DNA of 64,000 nucleotides. Origin: Purshia tridentata. Its lineage: Eukaryota; Streptophyta; Magnoliopsida; Rosales; Rosaceae. Positions within the stretch are counted from its first letter, which is position 1. Every line of letters starts with the position of its first letter. The translations under genes and the position numbers were made by a program. Positions 1 to 13,600 of this stretch are shown here, piece after piece. A model generated the notes under the pieces. The model was not told where the DNA came from and ran no database searches. It saw nothing but the letters and a program-made list of their open reading frames with translations. Location of the stretch: positions 1 through 64,000 of the forward strand of contig QANT01007643.1 of assembly GCA_003254885.1 (NCBI GenBank), given 5' to 3'.

Positions 1-900
1 CGAAATTTCCATCGAAATCGAAATTACATTCCTTGCCATTTGTACCTTTTTACTATTTATTAAGCCCAAATAAGAAAGCACATATTCCTGTGGGTTTACT
101 TTTTAAAAATCAAGTACTATAGTACTTTTGAAACTTGTTACTATTAAATTGTAATAATTCTTACTTTGTAAAAAAACTTTAAAAAAAAGCAACTTATACA
201 AAATTTACATATTTTTTTGTATAAACCCATAAAAAATAGCATAAAACAAAAAAATAAAGCTCCTTTTTTTTTTTCTATATTTAGAATATTGTTTCTTGGA
301 CAATAGCAATCACTCTATTGTTACTGTCTCTATTATTACTGTTGACCACCCTATTGTTACTATTAGACAATATCAATCATATATTATTACTTAGAATCCA
401 ATGCTTACAAATTGAATATGCACATAAACACAATATTGATCCAAATAATAAATTGTTACTAATACATATAGAAAGATAGTCAAAGTTGCCAAAAATTATT
501 AGAAAAGCTTATTGGAGACAAATCTATTCAACAAACAAATGACATTTGTTTTCTAGAGCTCACTAGTATCAACTTGCTTCTTGGCAGGACCCAACTAAAT
601 TCCTTGAACTTGTGTTGCAACAAATATCAAAGTTTTGAGAAACACCTCCTACAACACATACACAACTAAGAAACACCGACACTCCAAAGAGGTGGTGTGT
701 CAAGTGTCCAACACGCCAGGACATGCGTCCGACACGTATACTACACGGCTATAGTCGTGTCCGTTGACTTTTTTCAAGTTTGACTCTTCTACACGCTGCT
801 GACAAGCCTTCGACATGCAAGGACACGAAAATGGGACATGGCAAGAGGTTTTTAACAAAAAACCAAAGCATTTCTTAAAAACAAGAAAAAAATTGAAAAA
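1..900. other. AT-rich spacer without a recognisable gene
   Basis: Nothing here reads as a gene: open frames are short and codon use is not coding-like. Positions 690-830 contain several copies of short GTGTC/GACACG words in both orientations, as is common in decayed DNA transposon ends, but I could not find paired termini. A poly-T/poly-A rich part lies at 150-280. Confidence 0.5.
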
Positions 901-954
901 AGAGAAAGAAAACAAACCAAAGAAAGACTGAAAAGAAAGAGAGAGAGAGGCAAA

Positions 955-1135
955 TCAACGACTGACTAGGCGTTGCGAGGAGATCAGCCACTGATTGGGC
1001 TCGGCGACTAACTGGCGTCACGAGAAGATCGACGACTGACTGGGCGTTGCAAGGAGATCGGCCACTAACTGGGCTCGGCGACTGACTGGCGTCGCGAGCA
1101 GATCGACGATTGATTGGGGGCGTCGCGAGCAAATT
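955..1135. repeat. GC-rich minisatellite, period about 74 bp
   Basis: The word CGTTGC(G/A)AGGAGATC starts at 971 and again at 1045, and the sequence between them (GACTGACTGG, GGGCTCGGCGACT, GGCGTC) recurs in the same order. That gives about two and a half units of about 74 bp. The block is markedly richer in G and C than its surroundings, which suggests it came with a mobile element; decayed sub-repeats continue to about 1250. Confidence 0.6.
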
Positions 1136-1680
1136 GCGACTGACTGGGCTCGATGCTGGGCGTGGTGACTGGGTGTGCGAGGCAGATCAGCACTAGCCTG
1201 TGGCGACTGATTGGGTTGTGGTGGGGCAGATCTACGCTTGGGTGTGATACTGATCGGTAGGCCTAGTTTATTCTTTGAAATTTTTGGGTTTTCTAACTAT
1301 TGGTCTTTCTGATATTGAACTAAAAAGTTCTTTTTATCAAACTTCTAGTTATATGAATAATGCACCTAAAAGTGACGATACTTGCCACGATTGTTATGTG
1401 TATGATATTTATTCTAATTATAGGTGGAATAATCACATTAATAGTTGCATTGACAGTTATCTTCGTTCTCAAATTTGTAATGATAGTTACATTTTAAGTA
1501 ATAGTGTCAATTACAGTGATAGTTACATTTATTGGGGGGAAAATGAAACCATTTCTGGAGCTTGGGTTTTGGTTTCCTCCCTCTTGGGAAAACATTTATT
1601 ACTTATTCTATTTACTAAATTAATTTTGAAAATTTTTAAAATAAATTAAAATAAATATTACTTGTGTTTAATAAATAAGG

Positions 1681-2030
1681 ATATAACTGAAAAAATAAAT
1701 CAATTTTATTTTATTTTCCTACACAAATCAAACAGAGAAATGGAAATAAAAAAATAATTATTGGTTTACTTTTCCAACATTACCAAACGAGGGAATGTAA
1801 AATTACATTCCCTTCTCCTTGGAAAAAGTATAGGAATTGATTTCATAAATGAGGTTATAATTGAAAAAATAGATCAATTTTATTTTATTTTCCTACACAA
1901 ACCAAACAAGGGAATAGAAATAAAAAAGAAATTATTGGTTTACTTTTCCAACATTACCAGACGGAACAATGTAATCTTACATTCTCTTCCCCTTGAAAAA
2001 AGCATAGGAATTGATTTCCTAGGAAATCAA
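1681..2030. repeat. Two-copy tandem repeat, period about 174 bp
   Basis: The words TCAATTTTATTTTATTTTCC, TTATTGGTTTACTTTTCCAA and AGTATAGGAATTGATTT or close variants occur once in 1681-1855 and again in 1856-2030, in the same order. The two units differ at several positions. The right edge runs into an AACGGGCC motif of the kind seen at the ends of plant MITEs, so this may be a rearranged transposon, but I could not define its termini. Confidence 0.6.
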
Positions 2031-2449
2031 TTCTGGAAACCAAACGGGCCATAAGGGAAATCATTTTTCTTGGGTCAGGAAATAATTTCCCTTCTATATA
2101 TTTACTAGATAATGGAATGTAATTGATTTCTCATTTCTAAGACTTCAAAACTTGAACCAAACAGGCCTATAAAGTAAACGGATCTAAACACGCGAATACG
2201 GGTTAGCGGGCTGAATATCACGGGCTAAGCTATGATGACGTGAATCCGACCTGACCCAACTCATTAGAATTGTCTGGGCGGGTTGGCCTAGTGATGCTCT
2301 TAGAATTATCATTGGAAATGAATGAAAAAAGAGCAGTTTTGAGGGTTTCAGGCCGGACTCGTTGGGTTACGGACGAGTGACCGCAGTCTGAGTACCTTCC
2401 GAACTTGCCGCTCAGAACCCCATGCAATCATACGTGGTTACCAACACTT

Positions 2450-2684
2450 AATTTACCAAAATAGCCTCCGACAATTCAACATTCTCTCTCTCACTCTCAC
2501 AGACACTGAGTCTCGGTCTTTCTTCAGTCTTAGCTCTCAGCCGAAAAACCTAAAACGCAAAAAACCAAAAAAAAAACCCAGCACGAATTTCGATTCTCTG
2601 ATTCGTTGACGGTGGATCTATCTTATCTGGACTCGCATGTCTCTGAAGGATCCTAACTCAGTCGGTTTCATTTGGTAACTGCAA
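2450..2684 (+). promoter_or_regulatory. Probable core promoter and 5' leader of UGGT
   Basis: A CT-rich run at about 2480-2530 is typical of plant transcription start regions and leaders. It is followed by an A-rich stretch and the start codon at 2685 in a favourable context (CAAATGG). No clear TATA box was found, so the exact start site is not claimed. Confidence 0.35.
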
Positions 2685-4620
2685 ATGGGGACCCGTTTTG
2701 GATCTGTGTTTTGTGCTGTCATCATCTTTGTTTGCTTAGGACTGTGCGGGATTGGTTCGGTTTCAGCTCAGAATCGAAGACCCAAGAATGTTCAGGTTGC
2801 GGTTCGGGCCAAATGGTCGGGTACTCCATTACTCCTAGAAGCTGGGTACGCTGCTTTCTTTCTAAAATTTATGTTTTGGTATCTTTTTGAATTGATTCTA
2901 TTGGTTGAGTGATTAAGTTAGTTTCATGTACCTTCCATCTGAATTTTGAAATGGGTTTTTGCTTTTTTCTCATTCATTATTATATTTTATGAATGTGAAT
3001 GTATGCTTATTTATTATATCATTTTTTCTTTTTTCATGTGGAGTCTGCTATGAATTTGTTGTTAATGTTGAAACCATTGTTGTTTTAATGCAAAGCGCAT
3101 GCTTAATCAGTGATTATGAACCCCTTTATTCAAGAGAAAGGGAAAATGATGGTTGAATAGGAGTGCCTTTTAGCAACAATGGAGTGGAAATGCCGTAACG
3201 AATTATAATCCCATTCGTAAAACAAACAAAAAAGGATGACAGTTATGAGTACAAATTTTTTCGAAAGAGAAAAAAGAAAGGGTGTATATTTCCTTGTCAA
3301 AAAAAGGAGTAAATCTCTTTTGGAGGGAAAGATGTGGGAATATGCTAAAGCAGAAAAACAAATAATATAAATCTCTTTTGGAGGGAAAGATGTGGGAATA
3401 ATGCTAAAGCAGAAGAACAAATAATATCTAGCAGTTCTTTTGTAGTGAACCCAAATGAAGATAGTCAATCTTAACTAATTTGGTCACTTTCTGAATTCTC
3501 TCTCTTTAAAATAGAAATGAAAGAATTCTTTAATTCGATGGAGATTTGATGGTGGCCTGTATGACACTATGCAAAGACCAAATCGTTCATTCCCTGAAGA
3601 TGACCAAAATTATGACACCTTCCATGGAGAAACTAGCATTGGGGCTGTGCTACTAGTCCCATGAGTTTTTCACATTAATGTCCAAACAGAATGAGCCACG
3701 GGACCATGAAGGGGATGATGGTTTTGAGTGCCCCTTAAGTATCAGAGTAAACTTATCATAAGCACATGGGCTTTGCTCCCTGTGGAAGTTCTAAATGAAA
3801 TGGAAAATTAAGGTGATTTTGAGTTTATACAAAACTTCCATCTGGACCTTGGAAATGCATGCATGTTCATGAGAAAACCATTACTGTAGCATATATGATG
3901 GTTACTGTGTTTTTATGATGTTTAGAATAGAATCATATCCATTAGATGAGCTAGGTACTGAAGCTTTAGTTTGCTTGAGAAAGATATAGATGATTATTCT
4001 TTAGATAATTTAGAATTTGAAGTTGGAATGGCTGGCTGGATCAACAAATTAAATTTCTTTTTGTAAATGTAGTTTAGTTCTTATGTTGTGTCTTCTCTAA
4101 GCTTTTTGTCTTATTGCAGTGAATTACTATCTAAAGAACAGAAAGACCATTTTTGGGACTTCATTGAAGTCTGGCATCATGCTGAGAAGGATGATGTTGA
4201 TTCTTCTACCGCTAAAGATTGCCTAAAGAAAATTGTAAAACATGGGCTCTCAATTTTAAGTGAACCATTGGCATCTTTGTTTGAATTCTCTCTTATGCTG
4301 AGATCTACATCCCCAAGATTGGTGCTTTACCAGCAACTAGCTGAAGAGTCTCTTTCTTCTTTTCCTCCTGTTGATGAAAGTAATTCAAGTAATGCCAGTG
4401 GAGTTTCAGAAGCAAATGAGAATGTGGAAAGTAAAAAGTCAGATCCCTTGAATGTTGGTCTAAACCCCAAAGGCCCTAATGGCAAATGTTGTTGGGTGGA
4501 TACTGGAGGTGCACTGTTTGTTGATGCTGCAGACTTGAAAATTTGGCTCCACAGTCCTAGAGATGTGTAAGAACTGCTCTTTCATTTGATCTTATTCTCT
4601 CTTTTCAATTTTTTGGTCTT

Positions 4621-4653
<33 letters not shown>

Positions 4654-7600
4654 AAAAAAATAATTGCCATATTGGGCATAGTTCCTTAGTTTATTCTTCT
4701 TGGTTTTCAGTTATGGGGATTCATTTCAGCAGCCTGAACTTTTCGAATTTGACCACATCCATTTTGATTCAAGTGTTGGAAGCCCAATTGCTGTTCTTTA
4801 TGGAGCTCTTGGAACCGATTGCTTTAGGGAGTTTCATGTCACCCTAGTTGAAGCTGCAAAAGAGGTTAACACCTGAAGTTATATACTTTATATCCTTTTG
4901 TGCATTATAGTGATTAATCACACTGCGTTAGATTTTTCTTGTTCTTTGAATTGAAATAACCTGTCCTAGAAGGCTAGAAATGGGTATTAGTCATATGAGG
5001 GGACTTCAGTGGGTGATCCTGTAGTATTTAAGCATAGCAAAGTATAAGTAATTCTGGATTCATTAAGAATTTTTTCCGTCACTTGAGCAACATATATTTC
5101 TTTTGCTTAGTTACCAACTGGTTTTAGAATTAGAGGCTTATATTACCATGTTAGCTGCCGGTCCCTTTGTAGCCTGGTGGCTTTGTGTTATATCAATGTT
5201 CATTATTAGGTCTTAGGTTCTAATGCCATTGTCAGAAAATTAGAAAAGATGTTACCATGTTAGTTGTCTTTTGTCTTTGGACCTGCATTTAATTTATGCT
5301 CTTAAACCATATGGCATATTTTCAAACTGTTGCCAGTAGAGGGAGTAGTGCATCAGACTTTAGCTGCAGAAACTGAATTTAGACTTCTTCTCAACACAAG
5401 TACTTTTTTCCACTTAGGATATAGGGTATTTGTTGCTGATCTTGCTACAAGCCTATACGTAATGTATAGCAGATGTTTATTTGTCTGCTAATCGTAGGGA
5501 TACTCGTTGAAATACATAATGCCTATATGCAGGGTAGCGGAGAAAATTGGCTTAACTTTCCAGCTCTGTGTTCTTTTAGTTCATCATCTTATACTTTTTT
5601 TATGTTTTATTTTTATTTTACAGGATACTTTCTAGTGTGTGTTGTGCTTCTGATATCACCTAATTCTCACGATGCTGTTATGTTTAACAGATTCTTTCTA
5701 GTTCTATCTTCTTTCATTGTCTTCTGTTTTGTTTTATATATATATGTGTGTGTGTGTGTATTGGAAGGAAGAGAAGGGGTGGGGGGATATACATTGTTTT
5801 ATGCACATCAACATTACTTTGTTTGTGTGTGTGTTGTGTTTATTTATGCTAATATGTTGTCTTAATAACTTCCAGGGAAAAGTTACATATGTTGTTAGAC
5901 AAGTATTACCTTCGGGCTGTGATGCGGAGATTGACAGTTGTGGTGCTGTTGGTACAAGAGATTCGTTAAACTTGGGTGGTTATGGGGTAGAACTTGCGTT
6001 GAAGAATATGGAATATAAGGCCATGGATGATAGTACTATAAAGAAAGGTTAGAGTAATTGATCTAGCAGTTGCCCTTAATTATTTAAGTTGTTATCAGAC
6101 TTTAAAAGTTAATGGTTTATTTTCTTTTTGGGAAGCTGGTGCTCGTGAAGCGTTTCTTAATTATTATTCATTTTTTTTAAAACTTAATTTGTGCATCAAA
6201 TTTCTCAAAAAAGTTTTTGTGGTAGTTATTTTACTGCATGGTTGTGTACCCTTTAGTATTGCTATATGTCATAACCTCTAAAGCTATATTTCTGATAAAC
6301 TATTTTCTTATTCCTTCACTTAATTTTTATTTGCTGACTTTCTTTGTGGGTTGTAGCGGTAGTTTCAGATGTTTTCTTAATCTTTTTTTGTACATGCATT
6401 AGTCGCATAATATTGGTTTCATGATTTTGGGTTCCTTGAACCTGGGATGTAGGAGTCATTGCTTAGGATGGGGGGATTTCCAATGTCTCCCATTTGGGTC
6501 CTTGTCCCACTATCCAGTAGTACATGAGATGGACATCTTTGTCATTGTTTTATTATGTAGAGTCATGTGGCTCCATAGTTAATTTAGGATAGCTTTCAGT
6601 TTTAGGTAAAGACTTTGTTATATGTTAACCTTTTTTTCTCAAAGTTTGATTGCGTTGGCATGAGTTGAGTGTTAGCATAGAGAAAACTTTGCTAGTCCTT
6701 GTGGATCAATCCTTGCATGTGTAAGTTCTTTGTTGGTACAGTTTTGTATAGGTGAAAAATTGAAATAAAACTAAGGTTTCAAGGTTCTTTAATTTTTTCC
6801 AAAAAATATGAAAAATTCTGTTTGAAATTTCTATTAAAAAATCGTAATGGTTTGTAAGGTACATGACCAATAGAGCATTGGATTTGAGGACTTAATGGAC
6901 GACAGTGGAACTTGACTCAAACTACACATACCAAATTTGAAATTTGGCCTTCAAAATATAATACCACGACTCCACTCCATTTCCCAAAAGAATACCTAAA
7001 CTGTCTGTAGATTAACTAAGAACTGCCACATTGAACAAATCTGAAGTTTTATTGGCACAAACAAATTCAACAGCACAACAAAGAAATCAAACCAAATTAA
7101 ATTAATCAATTCAATTCTATATGTGGAATTGTGTGGATTTTTGAGTATTATTCAGGAGTTGGTTTGGAGGAGCTATGGGAGTCTTAGATTGTGGTCCTCC
7201 CTCAGGCAATCATCTAAGGTTCCAGATATTTCCTTCTCAGATATTTTACTTGATTGGATATTAGTTGTCTAATATAAATATGTACTTTGTTGGTTAGGAG
7301 GTTTTTTCGAGTTTATATTTAGAGGTGGTGGTACTTAGTATCGGTTTGTTGAGGTGGATTGTTTCTCCGTATTTTTACTATCTCTGCTGGGCGTCCACTG
7401 TATCTGTACTTTGTTGATGAATCAGTAAAATTTGCTTTTTATAAAAAAAAACTAATTCAATGCTTTATGTATATTAGAGAAATGGGTAATGGAGACCATC
7501 TATTTGTACAACATTTGTAGTACCACCTGATGTGGCTCCCTAAATACCATACCATTTCTCATTTAATGACTCAGCTTTCTTTTATTTTTTTAATTCTTTA

Positions 7601-10600
7601 TAATTAAAGATTCCTGGAAATTTCTGTTCTTAGTTCACTTCTCAATGTCAGGCTGTCAGCCTCTATGCCTCCCATCTCTGTTCTTAGTTCTCACTTTTTA
7701 CCCAAACAAATCTCCATAAACACCACAAACCCACCCAAACAGATCTCCAAAAACACCACAAACCCATTTTATCGTCAATTCCCAATTCTTCTTTGCAAAC
7801 CCTTAAAGCCATAAAGGGAATGAACGGATGAAGCCATGTACAACAAGATACCCATTACACTAAAAGCTTATTTGCTGCAAGTGAATATCATAAACCTAAG
7901 CAAATGACCATGGAATCAGAGAGCCAAGAGGTGGAGGGTGACATTAAGAAAAGTCAAAAAAATTTTCCTGTAATTTACGGAAGGAAATTCAATCTAAATC
8001 CACCATTAAACTTGAGCCAGAGAACATTGAAGATTGAAATTTGGAAATCTAAAAACAATAATTAAATAAGAGCTAGATTGACATCAAGCAACCAAATTTG
8101 GACCACCCAGCCCACCAACTCTCAAACTGCAAAGCTCCATGTGTACGATTAAGCCATTCTCTCTCAGGCACCCGAAAGACAATAAACCTGATCGAAGCTT
8201 CAAATAGAAATCTTGTTGTGGGTCTGACTCATCCAAATCTACAATGCAAGTCATTTTATTTTGTGATTGTTAATATTTCTCCTCACCGGTGATTGATGCT
8301 GTTGATGGGAACTCTGGCCAGTGAGAGAGTGGTGAGGAGAAGCTGAAAAGACTTGAAAGGAGAAGATCATGAGATCCAGAGGAGAAAGGCAGAGTGATAA
8401 GAAGATGAAATGACTCGGAAATTTTTTGGTCAAATTTTTAATTACAAAGAAATAAAAAAAATAAAAGAAAGCTGAGTAATTAAATGATAAATGTATTGCA
8501 GTACACATAATGAGCCACATCAGGTGGTACCACAAATGGGGTCCAAATAGATGGTCTCCCTAGAGAAATACATATGACTATGAATTGCATAATTCACACA
8601 AAGTTAATCACAAATATTAGTCAATGCACAAATGATATTTTATGGGGAAAACTCATAACGGAAAAACCATAGGACCTATTGCAGTTGAAGATCCATTGAG
8701 ATAGTAAGGACAGTAAAAGGGACACAAATGGACATTCACTCATAGTGGTCGCCACGTCTTTCCACGACCATGCTTTTTGATTGTTATCCTCAAGGATCAA
8801 CTTCAGGATCACCACAGAGATGCACAAATTTATCTTCTTGGATCACGACACGAAGCCTCCTTGCTCATCAATTGTGTCCAAGGCATGAATCTCCATGCAG
8901 TTACTTGACTTGCCTTCTAAAGCTCTTGGGTGCATGTCCCAAAATCTCAAGGATGGTTGAAGGCTAAGACTTGATAGCTAAGCATGATACAATTCACTTG
9001 ATTTCTTTATGAATGTTCAAGGAACTGCTAATATGATACTACAAGCATCACATACATGTGATGCATGTGCAGTACGATGGAAGTTATTGTAATGTGATGA
9101 GAGTTATGGGATAGAGAAAGTGGGTGAGTAGAAAATGGGGTTTAATTATTTTATTAAATTTAGTTCTTAATTCTTTTACGAACTACATAATTGACACTTT
9201 CTATGTTACGATTGATAGAGACGGTTTTCTTAATAGTAGTGTAGATGAAAGAAGGACGCATACAGTTCAATGAAAATGTTTGTATAACTCAAAGTGTGTG
9301 AGTAATACATCGTGCAAAGTCCTAACAGGTTACATATATGTGTTTCTGTAGACTTTGTAAACCCTAGTTATCTTAGACATGTAGTATTAGAAGTTTAAAA
9401 GAGTTGACATGGAATGGATGAGTCAAAAACGTCTAGAAATTAGTTTCTGATACAGAATTGTGTCCTCTGCTCTAACAGTGCTGAAGCAGAATTGTGTGCT
9501 CGCTTTAACATAAGAATTGAGATATGGACTTAGTTACCTCCAAATTGACACCCAGTCGAGATATAAGATTGATTCACGATGTAGCTTGAAGTCCTGATAT
9601 ATCTTGAGTAGCAGTCTCCACATGTATCACTCAAAACAACTTGAATGGGCTTGACTAACATTACAGACTTGGTTTTGGGTAGAAAATTGCCAATTTCAGA
9701 TATATGAACTTTAAACTATTTTGTGGTTTTTCTTTTTCATGCATCTTCATGTTATTCTGTTTTTTATTACTTCAAAGGAGAATCTGATTCGTGCATTTAC
9801 TCATGTTTTTTAGTTCTTTGATTTTGTTTGTTAAGAAATTTTTACAAAAGTGCAAGGTTTGTGTTGCAGGTGTCACTTTAGAAGATCCTCGGACTGAAGA
9901 TCTCAGCCAAGAAGTCAGAGGGTTTATATTCTCTAAAATTCTGGTATGTTATCCTTTATATCACAGCACAAATTATAGTTACATTGTGTGTAAAAACATA
10001 AGATACAGAAGAGTATTCATGGATGGTATGATTTCTCCCTTTCTTTTTCTATTAGATACCATACCACCATGGTTTTAGATGTTTAACAAATGAGTTGTGA
10101 ATATTATGCTTGGAGTTTCATGACCCTTAGATATATCATCTGTAGATTAACTAAGCCAAGAGAATTTATGAGGAAGATGAGAAGCAGGAAAGGCTATTGG
10201 ACCCAACTAAAAGAAACTAATGGACACAGCTTAAATTCATATGGGATTGAGAAAGTGTTCAGATGATTAAGATGACTATTTTTTACTTAATAGGGTTGTT
10301 TGATTTGTTTAGCATAGTTTTGAGGATTAGTAGATGCCTGATGAGTGGAAGAAGCATTTTGATACCTATTAATAAATACAAGCGGAACTCAAAGCTGCAT
10401 CAACTGTTTCTTTATTAAGCTTGGGAGTCTTATGATGATATCTTGTCTGAAATAACAGGCATCTGGTTTGTGTTTTGCCAATGGGTGCAATAATTGGGTA
10501 TGAGTAACTAATCCCACAAACTTGTGAAGAAGAAATTGAGCTAATTTTAGTCCAAGAGATCGATTATGAAGCCCTGTCCAAAGAGTTTGATGGATAATTT

Positions 10601-13600
10601 AAGAGAAGAAGATGAACATTACATACTTTTTTTATCAAAATCGTTTGATTAGCTGACTTTAGCAAAGATGACTGGTTCTGTGGTTGAAGCTGGAATAATG
10701 ATTGGATTCCAAAGTAATGAAATAATTTGAATGTTAGAAGGTAGATATCATTAACATCAAGCAAAGGTTGTCAAAGATATTTCAATTGTCAATGAAGATT
10801 GAATATGACGCCACGTAATGGAAGGCACCCTGTTTGTAGGTGTTAAGCTTTTGTTCAGTTAACCCCCGGGGTCAGTCCAAAGTCTGCCTAGTTTGCAAGG
10901 TCCTCAGTTCGATCCCCCCTGGGTGCATACACTCCTGTTGGGGCCACCATCACCCAATTCCGCTATCGACAATCGATGGAGTTGGGGATTTGTCCTGGCC
11001 GTCTGGATTGGTGGGTCTACATGTGCCCTCGGGATTAGTCGGGTCAAAGGTCCAGATTCCGAAGACATTAAAAAAAAAAAAAACTTTTGTTCAGTTGACT
11101 TGATGCTTCTCAGTGAGTGTGCCTGCTCACATGTCATGATCTGATGCTAATAATAACAATGTCAGTTGTGATGAATGAAATTTTGTAACTTCTTATGGAA
11201 TTGTTGAGTGTGGATAATGGAAAATTTTTGAAGTTCAGAACTTCCTGCCAGTTACTGTAAAGGATAATGTTATCTTTCTCTGTCACTTGCAGGAACGCAG
11301 ACCTGAACTCACATCAGAGATAATGGCTTTTAGGGATTATCTTTTGTCATCAACAATATCTGATACCCTTGATGTTTGGGAACTGAAAGGTATCTGCAAA
11401 TTAAGGCTTTGCTCTTGATATTGATATGAACTACAGTATGCTAAATGGTATTCGTTTCATCAGATTTAGGACATCAAACTGCACAGAGGATAGTTCATGC
11501 CTCTGATCCTTTGCAATCAATGCAAGAAATTAATCAAAATTTTCCTAGCATTGTGTCTTCCTTATCTCGCATGAAGGTAAAGAATCTTTGTACGGTTTGA
11601 ATTATGTATGAATCTATATATAGTTGTTTCTTCCTCATATTGCATGAAAATATTTTGTGAAAGAATATTTTTTGATATTTTCTTGAATTAACTGAGCCTT
11701 TGCTTTGCAGATCAATGATTCAGTTAAAGATGAAATAAGTGCAAACCAAAGAATGATCCCACCTGGCAAGTCCTTAATGGCTCTGAATGGTGCTTTAGTC
11801 AATATTGAAGATATTGACCTTTATCTGTAATGCTTTTTCTCTCACTGAATTTCTTTTCATCCTCTCACACTGAAGAACTTGGGCAATTCCCAAAATTTAT
11901 ATTATCACACATATGATGATGCTTGTAGTTGTTGGTTATTACCAATTTAGATGCATAGGATTCTTTTGGTTTGACAAGTGTTTCTGTATGACCTAGTGAG
12001 ACTTTCAGTTGCTTTATTTGTTTTCAAACTGTGGGCTTAACGAAGGTTATATGCTAACTTGTCTATCTTATATTATGAAGTTAAATATATTTTGGAATGC
12101 CTTCTTTAATTGGCAGTCAATTACAAACCTTTCCTTAGGGCTTAATGAAAATGACAAGAACATCTATTATTTTCTGAGCCATTAGACAACGATACAGTCA
12201 ATTAAAAAAAAATTCGTAAAAATTCAGGCGCCTTCTCAAGGTGCTTTTGTGAAAGGCAGGAAAATTTTAGATGCCGTATAGGTGGCTAATGAGGTGGTGG
12301 AGTATAGAGTACAGAGAAAACAGGGGTTGGTCTTTAATATTAAGTTTGAGAAGGCTTATTATTGAGTGGACTGGGGTTTTGTGGATTCAATTCTGGAGGA
12401 TAGAGGGTTTGGAGTTAGATGGAGATTATGGATGAAGGGTGCTTGTCCTCACTGATTTTTCGGTTATGATTAATGGAAAGCCGAGGGGGAAATTTGGAGG
12501 ATTGTGGGAGGTTAGGCAGGCACATGTTCACCCTGGTGGTAGATGCTTTTAGTTGCCTTGTAGATAGAGCTATTGGTATTGCAGTTGGTGGAAGAATGTA
12601 CTGTGGTTAGGCAAGGGACTGTTCGTTTCTTCTTTCAGGGGATGAGTAGAAGTTTGACAACTTGATTTTGGTAATTGAGCTCTTTTGTGCTTGGTCCGAG
12701 TTGGAAGTAATATGTCTACAAGCCTAATTGTCAGAATTACTTATCCAAGAGAGCAAGTTGGAGTCTTGCTAGCTGGTTTGGGGGCAGTGTAGGTGGTTGG
12801 CTGATGAAGAACTTGGGGCTTCCGTTAGGGAGAGCCCTAGGCTTTCTGTTTCTGGGACCCTGAGGTTGAAGAGGTTGAAAGAAGGTTGGCAGTTAGAAAA
12901 GGGCCTATTTGGCAGGGGGTAGGAGACTTACCTTGGTGCAGTCAGTATTGTGTACTTTGCCCATTTATTATCTCTCCTTGTATTTTTTTTTTTTTTCTGG
13001 ATAAGATATATCTCTTTGTCTTGTTAGCTAACAAGGCGGAAAAAAGGATTGAGATCACCTGGTGAGGTGACAGTTAGTGTCTTGTCCTTCGGCCAAAGGG
13101 GAGGTCAACAAGTGTGATTCTAATGTGGTGGTTAGAGGTCCAAAACCAGTGTCCAGGGAGAGGCATTTTTCAGGTCTTTGGCTTCAGGTAATGGGGTGAG
13201 AATTCATTCCTGGGATGATGTATGGTGCAGGGATTCCTCCTTTTGCGTCACCTTCCTGCAATTGCAGTCTTTCCTTGTCTCACAATGTTTCCATTGCTAG
13301 TACATTGGTCACCTCTCCTTTGTCAATGGGCTGGAATTTTAATTTCCTTAGAAACTTGAGAGATCTCTAATTTGAGGAGCTTCCTCTCTACTTTATTTTG
13401 TTCAGAATACTTCACTTTCTCCATCCAGAACAGATAGGAGGTTTCTTTGCATATTGAGTCGTCAGGTTCTTTTCGTGTAAACCTTTTTTAAGCAGCTTAG
13501 TTGATGATCAAACTTGGATTGTTGATTGCAGGAGAGTGAAAAATTGTGAGGCCCTACAATGGGAAAGGCCTTTTGTTTGCCTTTCTTTACAGTGGTGTGC

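Noticed and set aside
1275-1649. 124-codon open frame on the plus strand
   Set aside because: Tyr/Ser/Asn-rich product of AT-rich repetitive sequence with no recognisable domain; more likely chance than gene.
5473-6052. Longer open frames running into UGGT exon 4
   Set aside because: Only 5876-6047 matches UGGT; the upstream part is intron sequence with a GT repeat.
10840-11144. Overlapping open frames in 10.8-11.1 kb
   Set aside because: They lie within the SINE and its flanks; the sequence is explained by the retroposon.
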